The notes beneath the pieces were generated by a model, which did not search any database, had not been told where the DNA came from, and saw nothing but the letters and a program-made list of their open reading frames with translations. The position numbers and the translations under genes were made by a program. This document shows positions 13,654-17,471 of a stretch of DNA of 17,471 bases, in pieces. The DNA is from Actinomyces sp. GTDB taxonomy: Bacteria; Actinomycetota; Actinomycetes; Actinomycetales; Actinomycetaceae. The stretch is from positions 1 to 17,471 of the forward strand of contig NZ_JAUMUL010000071.1 in the NCBI RefSeq assembly GCF_030530635.1, in the 5' to 3' direction. How positions within the stretch are numbered: position 1 is the first letter of the stretch; every line of letters starts with the position of its first letter.

Positions 13654-15183
13654 ATGACCGAGGATCTGAGAGCGACCGCCCTGGAGGCGATCAACGGCTC
13701 ACGTGCAGCAACAGACCCCGATTACCCGGTGGTGCACCTGGCTCCGCCGATCGGTCGGCTCAACGACCCCAACGGGCTGCTGGTCGACTCGGGCGTCTAC
13801 CACGCCTTCTACCAGTTCAGCCCCTTCCACCCGCACCGCAAACTGGTGTACTGGGGGCACGCCTCATCCCGCGACCTGCTGCACTGGACCCAGCATGAAC
13901 CGGCGATCGTTCCCGACTCGTTCTACGACCGGTCCGGCGCCTACTCCGGAGGCGCCGTGGTGCTCGAGGACGAGGAGGCGGCCACAGCCCCGGCGGGTGC
14001 CCGATACCAGTTCTTCTACACCGGCAACCTCAAGGATCCGGTGACTGATGAACGCACTGCCAGCCAGTGTCTGGTCACCAGCCCGGATCTGGAGCACTTC
14101 GAGAAGTGGCCGGACAACCCGCTGCTGCCCGATCATCCCGCGGGCTACACCGCCCATTACCGCGATCCGCAGGTGTGGCGCGACCCCGACGATCCGGGCA
14201 GTTTCCGGATGATCCTCGGGGTGCAGCGCGAGGACCTGACCGGGGCGGCGCTGCTGTATCGCTCCAGAGATCTGCGGGTGTGGCAGTTGGAAGGGGAGTT
14301 GAGTTTCCCCGACGCCGCCGGCGCGCTCGACCGCTTCGGCTACATGTGGGAGTGCCCGGGGCTGGTTCGGCTCAATGATGAACTGACCGGACAGGTGCGT
14401 GACGTGCTGATCTGGTGCCCGCAGGGCATCGAGCCCGAGGCCGAGGGCTATGAGAACATCTTCCCCTGCGTATACACGGTCGGACGGCTGGAGGGGACCG
14501 AGCTGCGCGAGTGCGATGGGAGCTTCACCGAGGTGGACCGCGGCTTCGAGTTCTACGCGCCCCAGGCCTTCGCTCGAAGGGCGTGCGAACCCGGTCCCGC
14601 CCTCCTGGTCGGATGGGCGGGCAATGCCTCCGAGGATGATCAGCCCTCGATTGAGAGCGGTGGCTGGGTGCACGCCCTGACCACGCCACGGACACTGGCC
14701 CTTAGAGGCGGCCGCCTGCTGCAGCGGCCTGCGGTGCCACTGCCGGCCGATGCCCCGAGGTTGAGCCTCGTGGGCGAATACCTGGATGCCTCCACTCCCA
14801 TCCGGGAGCTGGAAGGACACCGCTCCTGGCACCTTGGCCTGGAGGCCGATCAGGCGGCCTCTCGCTGGGGACTGCGGATAGGTGATGACACCTGCTACGT
14901 CACCATTGAGCTGGTTCACGCCGAAGGCGCAGTCCGGCTGGTCGTGGATCGCTCCCGTTCGCGTTATACCCAGCACGGGGCGATCCGCACTGTGACCCTG
15001 CCCGCAGGCACGCAACCGCGACTGGAGATTGTGCACGACCGCTCCATTACGGAGGTGTTCGTGGGCGACGGCGATGTCGTCTTCACCCTGCGCAGCTTTG
15101 TCGCGCCGGGAGCAACCGGTGCCGCTGTCATCGGTGGTCACGGAGTACGTCTGACCGCAGGTCGAGCTGCCGTCTACGACTGA
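13654..15183 (+). CDS. scrB: GH32 sucrose-6-phosphate hydrolase
   Basis: A 509-aa cytosolic glycoside hydrolase family 32 enzyme; no signal peptide. It would cleave sucrose-6-phosphate to glucose-6-phosphate and fructose. The three catalytic motifs are intact: RLNDPNG at 35-41 (nucleophile Asp38), YRDPQVW at 169-175 (transition-state Asp171) and WECPGL at 232-237 (acid/base Glu233). FYQFSPF (52-58) and YSGGAVV (97-103) complete the five-bladed propeller site. The C-terminal part (about 370-509) is the beta-sandwich with RSRSRYTQHG and ITEVFVGDGDVVFTLR. The ATG at 13654 gives the usual start and follows TAGTGT by 6 nt. The PTS gene downstream supports the phosphorylated-sucrose role over plain invertase or fructan hydrolysis, though side activity on other fructosides is possible. 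Confidence 0.94.
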   Translation: MTEDLRATALEAINGSRAATDPDYPVVHLAPPIGRLNDPNGLLVDSGVYHAFYQFSPFHPHRKLVYWGHASSRDLLHWTQHEPAIVPDSFYDRSGAYSGGAVVLEDEEAATAPAGARYQFFYTGNLKDPVTDERTASQCLVTSPDLEHFEKWPDNPLLPDHPAGYTAHYRDPQVWRDPDDPGSFRMILGVQREDLTGAALLYRSRDLRVWQLEGELSFPDAAGALDRFGYMWECPGLVRLNDELTGQVRDVLIWCPQGIEPEAEGYENIFPCVYTVGRLEGTELRECDGSFTEVDRGFEFYAPQAFARRACEPGPALLVGWAGNASEDDQPSIESGGWVHALTTPRTLALRGGRLLQRPAVPLPADAPRLSLVGEYLDASTPIRELEGHRSWHLGLEADQAASRWGLRIGDDTCYVTIELVHAEGAVRLVVDRSRSRYTQHGAIRTVTLPAGTQPRLEIVHDRSITEVFVGDGDVVFTLRSFVAPGATGAAVIGGHGVRLTAGRAAVYD

Positions 15184-15392
15184 GCCAGGACGGGACAGTG
15201 ACCAGGATTCAGACGAGCTCAGGATCAGTGACCGGCCGAACAGCCGATGGTTGCGAAACCGGGAGGCGAGCGGTAATCTGACCGACGTTTGACATAGGTC
15301 GAGGCGCGTGGGTCGGTGGCCGACCCTGGAGCACCGGAACCTTCCGTCGAGCTCAATGCAGAGTGATCAGTTCCCACAGAAAGGAAGCCCGG
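15184..15392 (+). promoter_or_regulatory. Promoter and leader region of the sucrose PTS gene
   Basis: TTGCGA (15251-15256), 17 bp, TAATCT (15274-15279) is a good promoter with a start near 15286. A near-perfect palindrome GGTTGC/GAAACC (15249-15260, one mismatch) covers the -35, a natural place for a repressor. A second -35-like TTGACA (15289-15294) has no convincing -10. The leader of about 107 nt has a hairpin at 15310-15326 and a smaller CGGAA-cc-TTCCG repeat (15334-15345). CAGTGACC is repeated at 15196-15203 and 15226-15233. Confidence 0.5.
15310..15326 (+). other. Hairpin in the PTS gene leader
   Basis: GGGTCGG (15310-15316), loop TGG, CCGACCC (15320-15326), a 7-bp stem about 25 nt after the predicted start. 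No U-tract follows. Its right part belongs to a 13-bp sequence repeated after the gene at 17445-17457. Confidence 0.45.
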
Positions 15393-17405
15393 GTGGCTAT
15401 GGATCACGCCCGCGTGGCGAAAGACGTCCTGACGTATGTCGGGGGCGCCGATAACATCAACGCGGCCGCACACTGTGCAACGCGCCTGCGCCTCGTCCTC
15501 AATGACATGGACAAGGTGGACCAGAAGGCGCTGGACAAGGACCCTGATCTGAAGGGCACCTTCGTTGCCGGCGGCATGTTCCAGATCATCGTCGGCCCCG
15601 GTGACGTCGACATCGTCTTCGATGAGCTGGTCAAGACCGGCGGCGTCAAGGAAGTGTCCAAGGATGAGGCGAAGCAGGAGGCCGCCAAGAGCGGCAACAT
15701 CGTCTCCCGCTTCATCAAGATGATCGCGGACATCTTCGTCCCGATCCTGCCCGCCCTGATCGCCGGCGGTCTGATGATGGCGATCAACAACGTCCTGACC
15801 GCGGGCTTCTTCGAGGCCGCCGACGGCTCGACCTACGGACTGACGGACCGATACCCCTGGCTGTCGGACTACGCAAACCTGATCAACCTGGTCTCCTCGG
15901 CCGCCTTCGCCTTCCTGCCGGTGCTGGTCGGCTTCTCCGCCGCCAAGCGCTTCGGGGCCAACGTTTACCTTGGCGCGGCGATGGGCGCGGCCATGGTGTC
16001 CACGGAGCTGACCAGCGCTTACAACATCCAACAGGCCACCGAGGCCGGTCAGATCGAGAGCTGGAGCCTGTTCGGACTCAACGTCGACAAGATCGGCTAC
16101 CAGGCCATGGTCATCCCGGTCCTGTGCGTCGCCTGGATCCTGTCGGTCATTGAGAAGTGGCTTCACAAGCGGCTGTCCGGAACCGCGGACTTCCTCCTGA
16201 CCCCCCTGATTACGCTGCTTGTCACGGGTTTCCTGACCTTCGTGGTGGTGGGCCCGTTGGCGCGTGAGCTTTCAGACGGTATTACTGCTGGACTCCAGTG
16301 GCTTTACAACACGGCAGGGCCGATCGGTGGATTCCTGTTCGGCCTGGTCTACTCGCCGATCGTGGTCACCGGTCTGCACCAGTCCTTCCCCGCGGTGGAG
16401 CTGCCGCTGATCGCCGACATGCAGAACGGCGGCGCAGGATCGTTCATCTTCCCGATCGCCTCGATGGCGAACGTGGCTCAGGGTGCGGTTGCGCTGGCAG
16501 TATTCGCGCTGACCAAGGATGCCAAGATGAAGGGTCTGGCCGGCGCCGGTGGCGCGTCAGCCGTCTTCGGTATCACTGAGCCGGCGATCTTCGGTGTGAA
16601 CCTGCGTCTGCGCTGGCCCTTCTTCATCGGCATTGGTGCCGCCGCGATCGGCGGCGCGCTGGTCTCCTTGCTCAACATTCACTCCCAGGCCCTGGGCGCA
16701 GCCGGGTTCGTCGGCTTCGTGTCGATCGTCCCCGATGACATCCTCAAGTACATCGTGGTCGAGCTGGTCGTCTTCGCCATCGCCTTCGGCGCCGCCTTCG
16801 GGTACGGGGTCACGCGCGGTAAGGACTCTCTTGCCGGTGACGAAGAGGTTGATGAGGCGGCCCTGGAGGCCGAGGCCACCAAGGCCCACTCCGCCACGGT
16901 CGAGCTGCCCGCGGAGGCCGCCACCGACTTTACCATTACCTCCCCCATTCAGGGGCGGGCCGTGCCGCTGACCGAGGTGAAGGACCAGACCTTCTCCTCC
17001 GGGATGCTTGGTCCCGGCCTGGCGGTGGTACCGGACTCCGGCCCCGTGGTCTCTCCGATCGACGGCGAGGTTCTCGTAGCCTTCCCGACCGGGCACGCCT
17101 ACGGTCTGCGGTCTGCCAGCGGCGTCGAGCTGCTGATCCACGTCGGTATGGACACCGTTGAACTCGATGGCAAGCACTTCACTCCGAAGGTGTCCGCCGG
17201 AGACAAGGTGCTGCGCGGCCAGCCGCTGGTTGAGGTCGACTGGGCCGGTGTGACCGAGGCCGGTTACGAGACCGTCACGCCGATCGTGGTGTCCAACGCG
17301 ACCGCCTTCGGTGGACTCGCCGATGAGCACACCGGCGCCGTCGCCCGTGGCGACGCCCTGTATGCCGTCACTCCCGCCACGGAGCCTGCCGAACAGGGTG
17401 CCTGA
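15393..17405 (+). CDS. ptsS: PTS sucrose-type transporter, EIIBCA
   Basis: A 670-aa membrane permease that imports a disaccharide and phosphorylates it with phosphate from HPr. The EIIB domain (about 3-85) has the phosphocysteine in HCATRLRLVL (Cys28). EIIC (about 100-475) has the family helices, GLHQSFPAVELPLIAD (328-343) and GITEPAIFGVNLRLRWPF (393-410). The latter form is typical of sucrose and trehalose permeases. A Glu/Ala-rich linker (480-510) leads to a Crr-like EIIA (about 512-660) with SPIQGRAVPL, SPIDGEV, PTGHAYG (His568) and LLIHVGMDTVELDGKHF (phosphorylated His583). GTG 15393 is preferred because AAGGAAG lies about 7 nt upstream; ATG 15399 is the alternative. Adjacency to scrB indicates sucrose; trehalose or beta-glucoside specificity cannot be fully excluded. 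Confidence 0.95.
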   Translation: MAMDHARVAKDVLTYVGGADNINAAAHCATRLRLVLNDMDKVDQKALDKDPDLKGTFVAGGMFQIIVGPGDVDIVFDELVKTGGVKEVSKDEAKQEAAKSGNIVSRFIKMIADIFVPILPALIAGGLMMAINNVLTAGFFEAADGSTYGLTDRYPWLSDYANLINLVSSAAFAFLPVLVGFSAAKRFGANVYLGAAMGAAMVSTELTSAYNIQQATEAGQIESWSLFGLNVDKIGYQAMVIPVLCVAWILSVIEKWLHKRLSGTADFLLTPLITLLVTGFLTFVVVGPLARELSDGITAGLQWLYNTAGPIGGFLFGLVYSPIVVTGLHQSFPAVELPLIADMQNGGAGSFIFPIASMANVAQGAVALAVFALTKDAKMKGLAGAGGASAVFGITEPAIFGVNLRLRWPFFIGIGAAAIGGALVSLLNIHSQALGAAGFVGFVSIVPDDILKYIVVELVVFAIAFGAAFGYGVTRGKDSLAGDEEVDEAALEAEATKAHSATVELPAEAATDFTITSPIQGRAVPLTEVKDQTFSSGMLGPGLAVVPDSGPVVSPIDGEVLVAFPTGHAYGLRSASGVELLIHVGMDTVELDGKHFTPKVSAGDKVLRGQPLVEVDWAGVTEAGYETVTPIVVSNATAFGGLADEHTGAVARGDALYAVTPATEPAEQGA

Positions 17406-17451
17406 GCGCATTTGAGGACCAACCGAGTCCTAGTAGTAGAAGGCCGGTGGC

Positions 17452-17471
17452 CGACCCGCACGTGCGGGTCG
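17452..17471. terminator. Perfect 20-bp palindrome at the window end
   Basis: CGACCCGCAC/GTGCGGGTCG runs to the last base, 46 bp after the PTS stop. As a hairpin it is an 8-bp stem with an ACGT loop and may extend beyond the window. It is probably the terminator of the PTS gene, though a dyad operator for the next gene is possible. The 17406-17451 stretch has no other feature except a GGAC/GTCC pairing at 17417-17430. Confidence 0.5.

Noticed and set aside
13864..15141. 425-codon open frame on the minus strand opposite scrB
   Set aside because: Same artefact: it lies wholly within an unambiguous GH32 gene, with no motif and no start signals.
15286..15392. BglG-type antiterminator site (RAT) in the PTS leader
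   Set aside because: The leader has a hairpin but no RAT-like sequence overlapping a terminator with a U-tract, and no antiterminator gene is present.
15225..16166. 313-codon minus-strand frame over the PTS promoter and EIIB/EIIC
   Set aside because: Asp/Val/Gly-rich mirror of the PTS gene; considered as a missing sucrose regulator, but it has no helix-turn-helix or sugar-binding motif.

Overview
The window is a high-G+C actinobacterial chromosome segment, most likely from Actinomyces or a close relative in the Actinomycetaceae. This rests on codon use, on marker genes restricted to actinobacteria (opcA, the garA-ftsR-BFN-merR block), on frequent GTG/TTG starts and on the sugar PTS gene content. 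The genus is inferred from gene content only. I see no mobile element, CRISPR array, tRNA or rRNA.

Layout. Positions 19-2039 (minus strand): an aldo/keto reductase followed by a secreted, membrane-anchored HNH-type nuclease. Positions 2189-5579 (minus): zwf-opcA-pgl, a tightly overlapping operon for the first two steps of the oxidative pentose phosphate pathway. Positions 5903-7387 (plus): gnd, divergent from zwf, so the whole route from glucose-6-phosphate to ribulose-5-phosphate and NADPH is encoded from one 323-bp intergenic region. Positions 7538-10159 (plus): an FHA protein (GarA/OdhI type), FtsR, a DUF151 bifunctional-nuclease-family protein and a second MerR regulator, in the same order as Rv1827-Rv1830 of Mycobacterium tuberculosis. 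A strong hairpin separates this block from a convergent, lidless Hsp70 homologue (10229-11824, minus). Positions 12123-13582 (plus): a PiT phosphate permease and a small two-helix membrane protein. Positions 13654-17405 (plus): a GH32 sucrose-6-phosphate hydrolase and a sucrose-type PTS EIIBCA.

How the genes work together. The PTS protein would import and phosphorylate sucrose, and the GH32 enzyme would split sucrose-6-phosphate into glucose-6-phosphate and fructose. Glucose-6-phosphate can then enter zwf/pgl/gnd for NADPH and pentoses. The GarA-FtsR-MerR block is a conserved regulatory island linked elsewhere to 2-oxoglutarate metabolism and cell division. The permease has a candidate PHO box upstream.

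The most unusual signals are regulatory. Six starts sit 6-7 nt after a TANNNT box and lack a clear Shine-Dalgarno, suggesting heavy use of leaderless mRNA. An in-frame 29-codon ORF ends 3 nt before gnd, next to a perfect 8-bp hairpin abutting the ribosome binding site. A triple TTGTCCC/GGGACAA element lies between ftsR and the DUF151 gene. A 13-bp motif recurs within or beside hairpins on both sides of the PTS gene. I did not find a clearly new multi-gene system.
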